DNA of 64,000 bases from Symsagittifera roscoffensis (lineage: Eukaryota; Xenacoelomorpha; Acoela; Convolutidae): positions 48,219,346 to 48,283,345 of the forward strand of contig NC_087064.1 of assembly GCF_963678635.1 (NCBI RefSeq), written 5' to 3'. The notes below the pieces were generated by a model. It saw nothing but the letters and a program-made list of their open reading frames with translations, searched no databases and had not been told where the DNA came from. Shown here piece by piece: positions 44,743 to 57,314 of the stretch. The position numbers and the translations under genes are program-made. Position 1 is the stretch's first letter. The number at the start of each line of letters is the position of its first letter.

Positions 44743-45616
44743 CCGCAGGCAAAACTTAAAAAAAAACAGGCCTACAAAGGCATTTTTAAGCACTTTTTGG
44801 AAAACTTTGACCAAAAAATTGCGCTTTGTTGGTGCGCGCTCCCCCCTCAAAATAAGTATACATTGGCGCCTAAGGCGCCTTTAAAATATTTTTTTGGGTT
44901 CCATCACCAAATATGGATATCTCAAAACAGTACAAAGGGGGGACCCTGAGGGAAGAAAAAGCATCCGCCACAACGCACCCCCCCCCTCCCTCAAATCCGC
45001 TCCTGCTTTTATGTATTAACGCTCTTGCAGTCGATTTCTTATTCATGAACTGCAGCAACAAGGATTTTTTTAGTAAATATATGGAATGCTTACGTTATGG
45101 GCAATTTTGGTACATGAGATCTTTTTATATTACCTTATATAAGTTTTTGTTTACTTGTAAAACCTGAGATGAAAAATCTAATTAGTTTTCGACCCTGAGC
45201 GCACCTAAGTGATTACAACTTGTGCAAATGAAAACGCACTTGCTATCTTTGGCGAATTGTGTACCAATTAACATAGGTTCAAGGGAGAAGAAAGCATCTT
45301 ACAAGTTTTCATACCGTTGTTTGTTAAAATAGAACAACTAAGCTTATTTCACACTTGGGTAGGTTGGAGCAGTAAGTTGAAAAACTTGAGTTGCACATAG
45401 CTTCCTTGTAAAACGTTACCGACTTTGTTGCTTTGAAACATGTATTTGATAAAGCTTACTTGTTTTATTTCTAAATTTTTGTATCTGAATATCAAATCAA
45501 CTCCAATCCCCCCACCCGTAACCCCCAAGCCCCCAAGACCGATCTATAATGATCGAGTTTTTTTCAGACATCTTTTGTTTCAAAATTATGAAACGAGTTT
45601 TCTACGCACTCTCAGA

Positions 45617-47570
45617 AAATTCTAATACTCATTAAATTCATTGACGGCACACTAGAAAAACTTTATGATTGGTAAGCCATGTATAATGTATGAAAACAAT
45701 GCCAAAAAGGGGGTTCTTGGCAGGGAAGGCCCGAACTAAATAAGGAAGTGGGCAGTTCAGTCATTTCTTGTTCTCCGCAGAAATTCACTTTTTGTATGCA
45801 ATCTTTAACCAATCTTAAAGCAAAAGAAAAAGCAAAACACATTGTAACACTGGCATCGTCCTATCTGGTAGAAAAAGATTAAAAATGGTGCCGAAAATAT
45901 ATGTAAGAACAGCTATAAAACGTTCATTCTGCGATATTAGATGACAAATTTACAGCCGAAAGCAGGTGTCCTATTAGAGTTTAACCGCGCAGGAAATGAA
46001 AAAAAAAACTTGGGGCGTGATAAACTACAAAACTGTTCGAATCAGGACAAAGCCCTATATATTCTGACTGTCTGTTAAGCTCTATGGAATAATTTAGTTT
46101 TGAAGAAAAGTTGATCGAATGTTGGAAAAGAATGGAAAAATTTCTTCTTTTTTTAAAGTTTTTTTTTCGCGCTTTAATACATGGCGCTTTAATTACCAGG
46201 CTAAATATGGCTTAATTGACCATATTTAAGCCCCCACCAGTTTACGAAAACAGATCACTGGTGAAAAAACTTTTGAAAATTGCGACCAGAACCACAATAC
46301 CTTTCGGATGATTCCGTCGAAAATTGATAGTGAAAAAGTCGAAGTTTAATTAAAAAAAAAAACACCACGAGCACAAAGATTCCGTCACTTTTTTCGAAAA
46401 CCGGAGCAATGAAAAAATTAAACTTTTATGCGTGCATTTGCGTCAACAGAAATGTTTCGAATTCCGAAAAAAAAACTAATTGTTCCCTATTTTCGGAAAC
46501 TTTTGCGTAGGAAAAAACCTATTCGTTAGAGCAAAAACTTTAAAATGCTTATTTTTTTTCAGGCTAATTTTTAAGCATTTGATTTTTTTCCATCATTGGT
46601 CTAAATTAGGTTACGTGTCTTGCAAAAATATCTTATCAAAAACTTGTTGAGCAAAACATTCTTAAAATTTATAATACTCATTAAATGCATTGGCGGCACA
46701 CTTGAAAAACTTTATGATTGGTAAGCCATGTACAATGTTTGAAAACAATGTCAAAAAAGGGGTTCTTGGCAGGGAGGGCCCGAACTACATAAGAAAGTTG
46801 GCAGTTCAGTCATTTCTTGTTCTTCGCAGAAACTCACTTCTTGTTTGCAATCTTTAACCAATCTTTAAACAAAAGAAAAGGCAAAACACCTTGTAACACT
46901 GACTTTGTCCTATCTGGTAGCTATCTGGTAGAAAAAGATTGAAAACGGTGCGTAAAATATATGTAGGAACAGCTATAATTTTTCATTCTGTGATGTTAGA
47001 CGACAAATTCACAGCCGAAAGCAGGTATCATAATAGTAAATAGTTTAACCGCGCAGGAAATGAAAAAAACTTGGGGCGCGATAAACCGCAAAACTCTTTG
47101 AATCAGGACAAAGCCCTATTTATTCTGGCTTAATTGACAAAACTTGAGAACCCACAAGTTTACGAAATCAGATCACTGGTGAAACATCTTTTTAAAATTG
47201 CGAAAAGAACAACAATACCTTTCGGATTATTCCGTCGAAAATTGATAGTGAAGAAACTGAAGTTTAATTGAAAAAAAAAACACCACGAGCGCAAAGATTC
47301 CGTCACTTGCTTCAAAAATTGGAACAATAAAAAATTGAACTTTTATGCGTGCATTTGCGTCAACAGAAATTTTTCGAATTTCGAAAAAAATAACGTTGTT
47401 GTTCCCCTATTTTCGAAAATTTTTGCACAATAAAAGGCCTATTTAAAAATTCTTATTCTTTTTAGGCTAAATTTGAATCGTATGATTTGTTATCATCAAT
47501 TATCTTATTTAGACTTCGTCTCTTGCAAAGTTATCATATCAAAAACTTGAGGAGCAAAGTATTATTAAAA
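45617..47570. repeat. Older internal tandem duplication in unit B
   Basis: The counterpart of 38286-40225 in unit A, with the same two diverged HINE-like segments (about 46025-46412 and 47087-47330). Confidence 0.85.
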
Positions 47571-48516
47571 GCGTTTTTTGTCTTAACTGAACCCATTCGA
47601 GATTTTTAAAATTTCAGTTTCAATCAAAGTTTCATACATACTGGTTATTTTAAATCAACAATGCATAAACTTGTTAAATAAAAAAGCTGAGAAAGTTCGA
47701 GAAACCGCAAAAGAGTAAAAGTTCAACAAATGAAAGATATCGTCACAAATTGGCCTGTTTTTACTGCCCATTGCAAATCAAGTTAATTATCAGATAAATA
47801 AGAAAAAAAATCAAATATTCAAATTTTTGCCTCAAAGATATAGAAAGATTGAGCAACATTTTCAACAAGGAACTTAGGATTGTTTTGAAGCTATCTATCT
47901 GTTCGGAATGTAGTTTTGTCTACAAACGATATCAACAAACAAAACTCGCGCAGCTATATTTTGAATTGTCATTTTGCGTAAAATTCTAGCAGCAAATATT
48001 CTAGACGACGTTCAATTTTACCACAATTCAGCGTAAACTTTCAAAACTTCAAATAATCAGATTTTTTGGAGTTGTTTAAGCAGAAGAATTTTTTAAAACT
48101 CTTTTCCATGTGTCCATTTTTATCACTTGAAAAGGATGCGCGATAGAATTTTTTTTGGCTGCAATTTTACCTCTACTATTGATATGATCAATTTTTGCCG
48201 ACAGTACGACGCTAACTTATAAGTTTGAAGAAAAAATACATCGCGTTTGCAGGGCCAATAATAGATGTCTTCCTTCCTATAACTCTGGTGATGATTATAT
48301 GTCTTTTTTATTATTATTATTATGATAATTATGAGTATTTTGATTGCAACTTTTTAAATTATCATAATTATCATGTCAATGATTTCATCATTATAGTTTT
48401 TTGCACATTTTTTATGGATGCTTACAAGGTGACTAATGATTATTTTGTTAATAGTTACTTACCAAATTTTTAATTTTCTATGTTCACTTTATTTACTTAT
48501 CTTTAATTCTTATATT

Positions 48517-49043
48517 TATTGTTCCGACATTCGATACGAAGGTAACGGAATATTTGTGCTCGGGGTAGGTTTTTTTTCTTCAGAGAAAATTTGACTTTTT
48601 AACTAGCCATTTTTGACGGAATTTTCTATATCATTCGAAAGGTATTGTTGTTCTGAGCTTAAATTTAAAAAGATAATTCACTTGTGATTATTTTTTGTTA
48701 AGTTATGGGGGTTTAAAGGTTGCCAATTTGGCCAATTTGGGACAATCAACGCGCGATATACTTTGCGCTATTAATGCGTAAGCGGAGATTTAATCCGTCT
48801 TAGAAATTGTTCCAAATTGGTTGAAAGAAGCTTATTTGCCTTGATTGATTTGTAACAAGGAGTAAAATTTATCCTTTTGTACTTTATATGGCGTGTGGGG
48901 GATGATTTTCAAAAAAAAAATCATAAGAAAAAAAATTTAATTTTATTTTTTTACATTTATTTTTTTAAGGTTATTACTGCTCCATAAACCTTAAAAGTCA
49001 GTCGGAACATTCAGGGCTTCGCCCTGATACAAGCAGTCTTGTT
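48517..49043 (+). mobile_element. HINE copy inside unit B
   Basis: A duplicate of the copy at 41173-41700, carried along by the segmental duplication rather than by independent insertion. Confidence 0.92.
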
Positions 49044-52000
49044 AAAATTTTAGTTTTATTAAAATCTTTATGAAAATAACATTAATGACTGTATGATTTT
49101 CGTCGATTTTTTAGTTTAGTCTTTTTCACTATCATGACTCTTCTTTTTTTTTACTAGTGTTATAATTATTACTTTTTCTATAAAATTCTAAACAGTGGCT
49201 CTTCTTTTTTTACTAATGTTATAATTATTACTTTTTCTATAAAATTCTAAACAGGAGAGTTTGCGGAAAGTTTAGTGTTGAGACGAGTGTTGAGACGAGT
49301 TTAATTTTCTTCAGGCTTATTTTTCAGACTAAAACTTAAGAATGATCTTGCAACTGATCGTTTGGGGAAAGATGCAAAGCTAACCTGTCGTTTAGTGATT
49401 TGTGATGAAGCCATGCTGATTTAAATTATCTGGACAAAGTTAACAACACTAGGAAACTCAAGTGCAATTTTTTCAAATTGACTTGGGATTGGACGAAAAA
49501 TGAGGATAACAAAAATAGCTTAGAATTTTACCAGAATCAATATCGTTCATTTTTAGAACGAACATTTTTGAAACATTTTGTAACGAACAAACTTATCTTA
49601 AAAATCGGAAATTTCGGTTTTTCTGAATTACTCAAAAAACTTACGGTGAAACTACCAAAATGGTTGATAAGAAATTCAAAAAAAACTTTTACACAGCTTA
49701 ACAAACATTTAAAAATCGCGCTAAGCTTTTAAAATTCGTTTTTACGCAAAGATTCTGGTTTTTATAAAGTAAAAAGCCAAAATACCCTTTTTGAGATAAA
49801 AACATTGGTTCCAATATTTGCCAACAATTGAACCATTTTATTTTTGATGAATTTGAGGCAATTTTTGTTTTTTTTTTGTCAAAAAAATAGCTCAATATGA
49901 GAAAAATGCGTTTGAAATTTTTTAAATTTTGTTCTTTTTATCCGAATAATTTAAATCAGCCTGTATATAACAATTTATATTACATGTCATTATGCAAAAT
50001 TTCCGCAGAGTGGGAATCAAGTTTCACGTAGAAATGTTCTTTTTACTTTGAGCTTGGTGTTGCAGGCTGTGTTGCAGGCTGTGAATTCTAATTTTCCGAC
50101 TTTCCAAGGAGTTTAATTAGTGACCTTTTATTGTTGATTGAGGTTGTTTTTTTTCCAGACAACTTCAAATGTTTTCAGCAGCAACTTTAAAAAGACTTTT
50201 GTATAGAATCTGCAAAAGACTGGTGCCTTGAGATCACAACTGATTCTATTTTTCAGATGCGATGCATCTTTGCTTAGAACTTTTTTGAGCCTTAGAATTC
50301 TAACAAAATCACAATAGAGAGCTCGTTTTTGGCCACTTTTTCTGCGCCGCAGACATAATGTTGAAAAACTGAAAAAAAAAGTAGCTCTCAGGCACTTTTG
50401 GGAGGGTTTTGGTATAAAAAAATGTGTTTTGTCGAGTGCTTCCCTTTAAGTTTAGTATATATTGGCGCCTTTGGAAAAGTTTTGAAGTCCAGCAGAAAAA
50501 AAATGATTGCCCTAAAGTAGTACTGAAGGGAAACCTTTTGAGTGGTAAGTGAGTACCGTACTCTCTTCTAAATCCAATACTGGTTTTTTATCATTAAAAC
50601 GGTTTACAATAACACGTAATATTAGATAATATTAGACAAAAAATGGAACCTTGCGGAGCTAACAAACAATTGGAACATTGGTATGATTTGCCCTGCAACG
50701 AGCAGCCTTGCCTACCTCTGAACTTTTGAGCTGCTAGCTGGCATGGTGATATCCAAGTATGTTATATTTCGACTAGGTTCGACCGAGAGAAAGCATTTCG
50801 ACCGAGCCCGACCGAAAAAAAAAACATTTCGACTGAGTTCGAGCGAGAAAAACCGTTGCATTTGATTTCCACCACCAATGCGTTTTTCGGCCGAAGCGAA
50901 GTTCGACTAAAAAACTTTTTGGCCAGGTTCGATGCCGCTGATTAATCGTTCGATCAAGTTCAAGCAAGCAACTTATTTGAACGTAAAATTATAATTTCTG
51001 CTTTTCGCGAAATTTTTTGTCAGTGCTTGACCAGATCGAAAGCATAACAATTACTGAAATAAAAATGTGTCGTAGTGAAAAAAATTTTTCAAAATAAACT
51101 GCACAAAAAATTGAGGGTTTTTGTTTCGTATTTCTGACAAAGTTGTTAATTTTTAATTTTTTGTCAGGGGGGGGGGGGCATATATCTTAAGTTTTCCAAG
51201 TAAACCGTATTAAGTTTTTGGTTTGCGGTAAAAACAACTCTCCTCGTAAAAGAACTCTCCTAGTTTTGGAAACATTTCGAAATTGAATAGAGGTTTCGAC
51301 TGACTCTACTTAGTGTTTCGACTTTAAGAGGGAGTACAGATTTTTGGTCAAAATTTGATATGCGATTGACCCGCGTCGGTCGAAACATGCATCGCAAACC
51401 ACCTTCCGTGCACTGAACGCAATGCATGAGTTTGCTCATGCTTGCGTTTTGCGTAGAAATTGACTAGTGATCGCGACTAAATTTTTTCATGTGTTAGTGG
51501 TTTAGTATATAACCATGTAAACCCACTTATTACGCCATAAGTTGTTGTTAATATGCTTATGTTCCTTTTCAAAACGTGTTGTGATACGTATAATCCAATA
51601 CTGCAATATGATTGCCGAATTTTTGAGCTTAGGAGACAACTCGGAGGGAAACGGTAGATACAAGCTTCCTGTGGACTTCAATCATAAGTCTCAGCTGATA
51701 AAAACAATTACTTCGGCATCATTTTGCGCTAATCGAAATCACTCTTATGCTGCTTATCACTGTAAATGACACGTCAAAAGTTCTTCAAATTGTTTTTATG
51801 GCAAATTATTGTTCGGCTGATTTGTGTGATCAATTAATTCTGGCAGTTTTTGACATTTGTGATAAATTTTTTTCCTGATCATTCTATTTGATAGCCATAT
51901 TTTTTACTTTCTTTTAATTTTTGCAAATAATGCTACGATTTCAACGAGGTTTCCCTGGGAACAACTTGATTTCATCAAACTACTCTTTGAGACGGTTTTT

Positions 52001-52076
52001 GATCGCTTAGAGCTTTCGTTTGTCTGAGACAACTGAGATCATAAAATAAACATGAAAGCGGTTCATTTGGAAGATC

Positions 52077-52553
52077 TTTTTAAAAGTTGCTAATGATATA
52101 AAAAGATCATTTATGAAAGTGCTTAGGTGAAAATATTTCCCGCTTGAAATAAAAGAAACAAGCTGATTTGTTTTCCGACTTTGTGAAACAAATTTAACTT
52201 ATATTTCAACTTTACAAGAAAGTGACGGCACATTTTTTCTCGGATTTTTTTTCATGACGAGCCCAAACTGCGTATTTTGTGAATTGAAAAGGCATTCAGC
52301 CATTAGGGCGCGCTCTTTGTTCTTTTTTTCTTTCATTCTCTATGAGTATTCCGACAAAATTTTAACATGTTGAAAGACTTGTCCGTGAATTCCAGAGATA
52401 TACAAGCACAATTATGCGCCTATCCAGTGTATAGTTTGGCCTCGTAAAATTCTTCAGACTAGTTTCGATTTTTAGCCAGCCATTGTTGATACGATTTCTC
52501 ATATGGTCTGAAAGGGACTGATCAAGTTTAAAAAGAGATCAAATTCAAAAAAA
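52077..52553. other. Interval after the tandem block
   Basis: No gene. 52370-52450 resembles 380-455 at the left edge of the window (dispersed repeat). Confidence 0.5.
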
Positions 52554-53054
52554 CAAGACTGCTCGTATAAGGGCGAAGCACTGAATGTTGCGACTGCCCA
52601 TGAAGGTTTATGGAGCAGTAATATCATTAAAAAATTCAGTAATAAAACAAAATGAAATTTTTTAAATAAAGATCATCCCCCACAGGCCATATAAAGTACA
52701 AAAGGATAGATTTCACTACTTGTAACAAATCAACTATGCCAAATAAGCTTCTTTCTACCAATTTGAAACGATTTGAATTAAGTCTCCGCTCACGCATTAA
52801 TAGCGCAAAATATATCGCACGTTAATTGTCCCAAATTGGCCAAAATGGCTATCCTTAAACCCCCATAACTTTCTGAAAAATGATCACAGGTGAAATATCT
52901 TTTCAAATTTAAGCTCAGGACAACAATACCTTTTGAATGATATAAAAAATTCCGTCAAAAACGGCTAGTTAAAAAGTCGAAATTTGTCTGAAGAAAAAAA
53001 AACCCACCCCGAGCACAAATATTCCGTAATTTTCCTATCGAAAGTCGGAACAAT
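52554..53054 (-). mobile_element. HINE copy, full length
   Basis: Hairpin end 'caagactgctcgtataagggcgaagcactga' (stem with two mismatches) and opposite end 'tatcgaaagtcggaacaataa'. Central blocks are present. Confidence 0.92.
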
Positions 53055-53969
53055 AATAATTTTAGCTGTGATCAATTTTTGTTCCGACTTTCAAAGAAAG
53101 TAAGGACTTAATATGCTTGAGCAGTTTTTTTTTCTAATTCAAACCGATTTTACAAGAATTGACAGTTTATACGTATCGATCCGGAAATTTGTGGATTGCC
53201 AAGCTAGTATTCTTGCAATATGCTAACCTGCAGGAGGCATGGCTGCTCGAAAAACAATTTGTTGTTTATTCATGTGTGGTAAATTATCTGCACTCAAACT
53301 CATTCCAGTTTAAATCAAAGCTTGTTATTGTTCTTATTAATTCAATTCAAATGCTAGTACTTGCATTTGATATTGGTATAACAAAACTTATAGATATAAA
53401 AAACATATAACTTTTTTTGACATCTAGCTATCTAGATATAAAAGTAGTCTTGTTGTAAATTTTGGGAGTTTGAAAACTGTTAGTTTGGCCTATTGGGGAA
53501 AATCATCGCGCAAAAGTTTTGTGCTATTAAACCATGAATGCCAAAAAAAATCGATCCAAATTCGTTTGAGGCAAACGACTTGGTCTTTTTATTGAGTTGC
53601 CAAACTCAAAAAAAATAACTTTGTAAGTTACATTGCGTGAAAGGGTGCTGAAATGAAAAAAAAATCTAAATGTTTCAATTTTTTCCGATTTTTTTAAATC
53701 AATTTAAACAAAAAATTTTTAAACGGCAATCAAAACGTTCATGGTTTCACCCTGATTTTCAGTTTGCTGAGCTTTTTAAGCAAAACGTCAAGGCTATGCA
53801 GCTTTTCGTCCCTGCATTTTTTTGACCCAAGCTATGCATCTTTTCAAACCCGATTTACAGGGAAGTCGCAAAAGTGTGTCAGCACTTGTTCATCTCATCC
53901 TTTTTCTCACCCAAGTATGAAAGGCGAACTCTCGAAGTTCTAGGTAGTTGAATTAAACAGCTGCTCATA

Positions 53970-54025
<56 letters not shown>

Positions 54026-54180
54026 TCGCTCGCTTTTTCTTCACTGCTCTTGCACTCCTCTCTATCTATCTATCTATCTCTCTCTCTCTCTCTCTCCTTG
54101 CAATTTACTGTTTCTACCGCACAAACGTAGTACTCTTTCCAATTATAACTGCAACCTCTCAGGCAGGACGTGTGTTGAAA
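53055..54180. other. AT-rich interval with large CT microsatellites
   Basis: (CT)n tracts at about 53970-54022 and (CTAT)n/(CT)n at about 54058-54096. The open frame at 53159-53410 has no domain. 53460-53720 weakly resembles the HINE middle ('gttagtttggcctattggggaaaatcatcgcgc'). Confidence 0.5.
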
Positions 54181-54189
54181 TAAGAATGC

Positions 54190-54900
54190 GTGACTAAAAT
54201 GAACCAAGGAAAAACACACATCTGCACTGGTGTCAACAGAGAAGCTCAAATTGTGACCAGGAACTCGAAGAGCGTAAGTTGGAAGCAACACAAGGAGAGC
54301 TGGAGGGCAAAACTCATATTCTGTGAAAATATTGAAGCCTGTGGAACTCGCGGAGATCGTCAAACTGTTGAAGCTATCGGTACTGAAGAAGCTTTTGATG
54401 CAGCAGAGGTTGTGATCGGACCGATTTTTGCTGTAGAATATGAGAATGCTCTACTCAAGAAGCAGGAAGACACCAGGCAAGCCAGAAACCAAATCTGAGA
54501 TAACAAGAATGATGCTGACCGGTGAGAAATGATATGCCAAGTTTCAGGAGTATGACCCAATGGAATACGCGTACAAGTCTGTCTAATCTGATCTGCTGTC
54601 TGCAACAACGCTGAGACAAAAAAATTATTGAACAAAAACATGAGACGGTGGAAGATAACCTATGACCTTGTTGGAAATGCAGATTGAAAGCATTGTCTCC
54701 GAACAACTTGCATCGCGACATGAATCTAAAATACTAATCCGGAATAGGAACACTGCAAGTCTGAGCTTTGCGTTAAAAGACAAGAAATTATGCCGGAGGC
54801 TGAGAGCCGTGCATTAACTTTGCAATGCGAGGACTTGGGGTAAGTAACAATAATCAGGTACAAGAAAACTCAGCAATTATTGGACATCATGCTGGTGAAA
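54190..54900 (+). pseudogene. Coding-like, helix-rich stretch of unknown family
   Basis: The open frame at 54190-54498 reads MTKMNQGKTHICTGVNREAQ and ends NALLKKQEDTRQARNQI. Further in-direction pieces follow in shifted frames, such as NKNMRRWKITYDLVGNAD (about 54635-54685) and KRQEIMPEAESRALTLQCED (about 54775-54835). Charged, helical composition and a lower AT content than the surroundings suggest a broken coding sequence, possibly coiled coil. No family is recognised, and the start is uncertain. Confidence 0.33.
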
Positions 54901-54949
54901 TGATAAGAAGTTTTCCATTTATGAAACATGTAGAATATGAAATTCTAGG

Positions 54950-55555
54950 CTACCAAAATGTGAATGTCCGATTCGATAATACCCCGACTGAGTAACGACT
55001 GTTTGGGGTCGTAGTGAGGGTGATAGAACTTAGGCGGCTTGCCTGCTTTTTCTGTTGCTCCTTGAGTTCCCTCTGTAAGGCCCAGGACCTTACTCGGTTC
55101 CCAGTTAGAAGGTAAGGAATGCAATCAAGGAAGCAACAGGACCCCCCAAGCACGCACTCCATCAAAACGGGTTCGTGAGAAATCCAGTCAATAGTATCGT
55201 GGTCAATGAGGGAAACAGGTTTCCGCCCAAGCGATAGGCCAAGGGCTTGACAAATACGTGCTCTGGACTCTATATTTAAATGGCGCATCGGGCCGTCGGA
55301 TAAGAGAAACATTCGCTGTATTGAGTAGTCCTCGCAATTTGCGCAGACAAAAAGGGCAGCTTCCCGTAAGTCATCGGTGTGATACTTTCGCTTAGCGGAA
55401 CGCTCCAGCTCCAGATAACCCCCTTGATGATTTAATTTGTCCCGATGAATATGCACAAGGGTGGGAAGGGTGTTCATCTCATGAAGCACTACTTTTCCTC
55501 TCATGTAAAGCGTGTTGTCAGTCAATGTGAACGGGGCAGCTTTACGCTTAATGAT
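54950..55555 (-). CDS. 191-codon open frame, function unknown
   Basis: This is the longest open frame in the window. The frame is open from about 55555 down to 54950; the nearest clear ATG is at about 55504 (MRGKVVLHEMNTLPTLVHIH). Features: a charged LELERSAKRKYHTDD stretch; FVCANCEDYSIQRMF with a C-x2-C; ARICQALGLSLGRKPVSLID; a hydrophobic, Cys-rich LMECVLGGSCCFLDCIPYLL segment; and a basic/Gln tail (ALQRELKEQQKKQASRL). No family is recognised. The upstream edge has 'ctaactaatcattaag', which could be a branch point and weak acceptor, so it may be an exon. Composition is more GC-rich than the neighbourhood, which raises the possibility of a mobile-element or viral origin. Confidence 0.42.
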   Translation of the reverse strand: MIKRKAAPFTLTDNTLYMRGKVVLHEMNTLPTLVHIHRDKLNHQGGYLELERSAKRKYHTDDLREAALFVCANCEDYSIQRMFLLSDGPMRHLNIESRARICQALGLSLGRKPVSLIDHDTIDWISHEPVLMECVLGGSCCFLDCIPYLLTGNRVRSWALQRELKEQQKKQASRLSSITLTTTPNSRYSVGVLSNRTFTFW

Positions 55556-57314
55556 TAGTTAGGTCGGGAAGGAGCTTACGATCACTCGTTAATACCGCCC
55601 GGCGATAATCGACTATTCCCTCGTATGTTTCGAACCTCATGGTTTGCGAGAATTGGAATTGATTAAAGCGTACGAGTTAATAGTGGACATACGTTGTAAG
55701 CTTGGTTTAGCCAATAGAGCTAAGTAGCAGAGTAAACAATTGATTAAGTTGCAAACTCGACCAAAACAAACAGAGACTAAGCAGGGTTTTAAAACGGTAT
55801 CGATTTTGCAAACACCCCCCCCCCCCCAAATAGAAGCTACCGGGGCTAGCTTTACGAAACTCATAGGACGGATACTAGAGATGATTTGACCTGGGCATGC
55901 AAAAATCCAGACCCTTCGGACCCCCGGCCCCATGTGATAACGGTTCCCGGAAGTGCAAATCGCCCTATCAGAACTCGGTAACTAGGGGTTGGAATGGGCT
56001 CAAATTCAAATATGTTGTAGGCCTAGTTGAGGGAAGCTTAAGTTTGGAACCCCAAACCCCTAAGACCCCCACTTTCGGTTTTATGCCCAAAGTAAACAAA
56101 CACAACCCTAACTTCCGGAAGTCGTTTCTCGGCCTCCAATGAATGCAGGGAGCTGAAACTTGGAGGGATGATAGGTAGTGGCAAGATACATCTTGTATAA
56201 TAATTGGAACTAAACCCGGCGGTTCGGCTGGAAGCTATTAGCACTTGGAAAAACACTCCCTTAGACCGGAAATAGCAAATTTACGCGAAATGATGAACCT
56301 TGGCATAATGATTTTATTGCGGCAATCGGCATAAAATACGAACCCCGAAAAAAGACCCTTGTGAGTGAAAACCCTCTGGCGACTCGTCCGGTGTTAATAG
56401 TATTTTTCCGGAAAACGTGATAATGGACCTTAGAAATGGGATAACTTGTGAAGTATTAATTGGATATGAATGAAACTTGATAATTAAAACCCCAATGGGG
56501 TTCTAAACCCAAATAAGGAAATTTGACCCCGGTTGACCCCTGGGTGACCATAAGTTGACCTTTGGGCGTTTTGACCCCAAACTTAATGAAAAACCCCGAG
56601 ATTAACACCAGAAAGTGGCGTATTCCCCAGCCCAACCCATGGAAATTAAAATGCGTCATCTTGCTAAAAATTGGGAGGAAAACTTATATATTGAGAATTA
56701 GAGCAGAAGCCGATCAAGATACAGTTTTACATTGCAAGCTTGGAGTAGTGGATTTAATTCAAAATGGACTTGGTAAAAATTAAGTTCAGTTTAGCTTGGC
56801 GAGTGATCTATTATTAGCATTTCAACTACACTAAAGAAAAGTTGTCTCAGAGGAAAATCATAGTAATAGAACCGCAGCATGAGATTTAGGTCTCCTAAAT
56901 TGTATGAACGGACGGGGATTTTACTTGGCTTCCTGGATGTGACTTCTTGGTTTGAATTGACGCCTAAGAAACGGAATACCTTACCCTGATAGCTAGAAGG
57001 TCAGGCTTGGAATAGAGTAAAAAGAGAAATTTTAGATGCCTGAAATGAACTAGCTACCCATAAAAAGAGGTTAGTTGAACTTGAGGGCTGAAGTCACTGA
57101 GGTCAGGAATTAGTTGAATAGAGTCGTATGACATTTGTTTGCTTGGTCAAATTGTGACAGCTACCGCATACCGGGTAATTAATAAGCGTAAAAAGGTTGA
57201 TAAAAGAATCCGAAGTTCGCACGTGGCAGAAGTGACAGGGGGAGGGATATCGCCTAAAACGTGTGCGGACGGGTGATTTAAGCGGATGTCAGGACTGATA
57301 GGGAATGGCGTGAC
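55556..57314. other. Less AT-rich island, no recognised gene
   Basis: Contains a poly-C run at about 55815 and a stretch (55900-56660) rich in 'gacccc', 'aaacccc' and 'ttgacccc' words. Open frames on both strands follow from that composition. No domain is recognised. Confidence 0.4.

Larger units (their letters stand above)
44743..52076. repeat. 7.3-kb tandem duplication, unit B
   Basis: A near-identical copy of 37404-44728. Differences noted by eye are few: the poly-C run is 9 long; an 8-base 'acttgctt'-type insertion occurs near 47308 relative to unit A; single-base changes occur near 46566, 51388, 51464 and 51553; poly-G near 51168 is longer. The rightmost shared bases are 'ggaagatc'. It includes about 690 bp of the 971-bp unit at its left end, making a third, partial copy. 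Confidence 0.96.
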
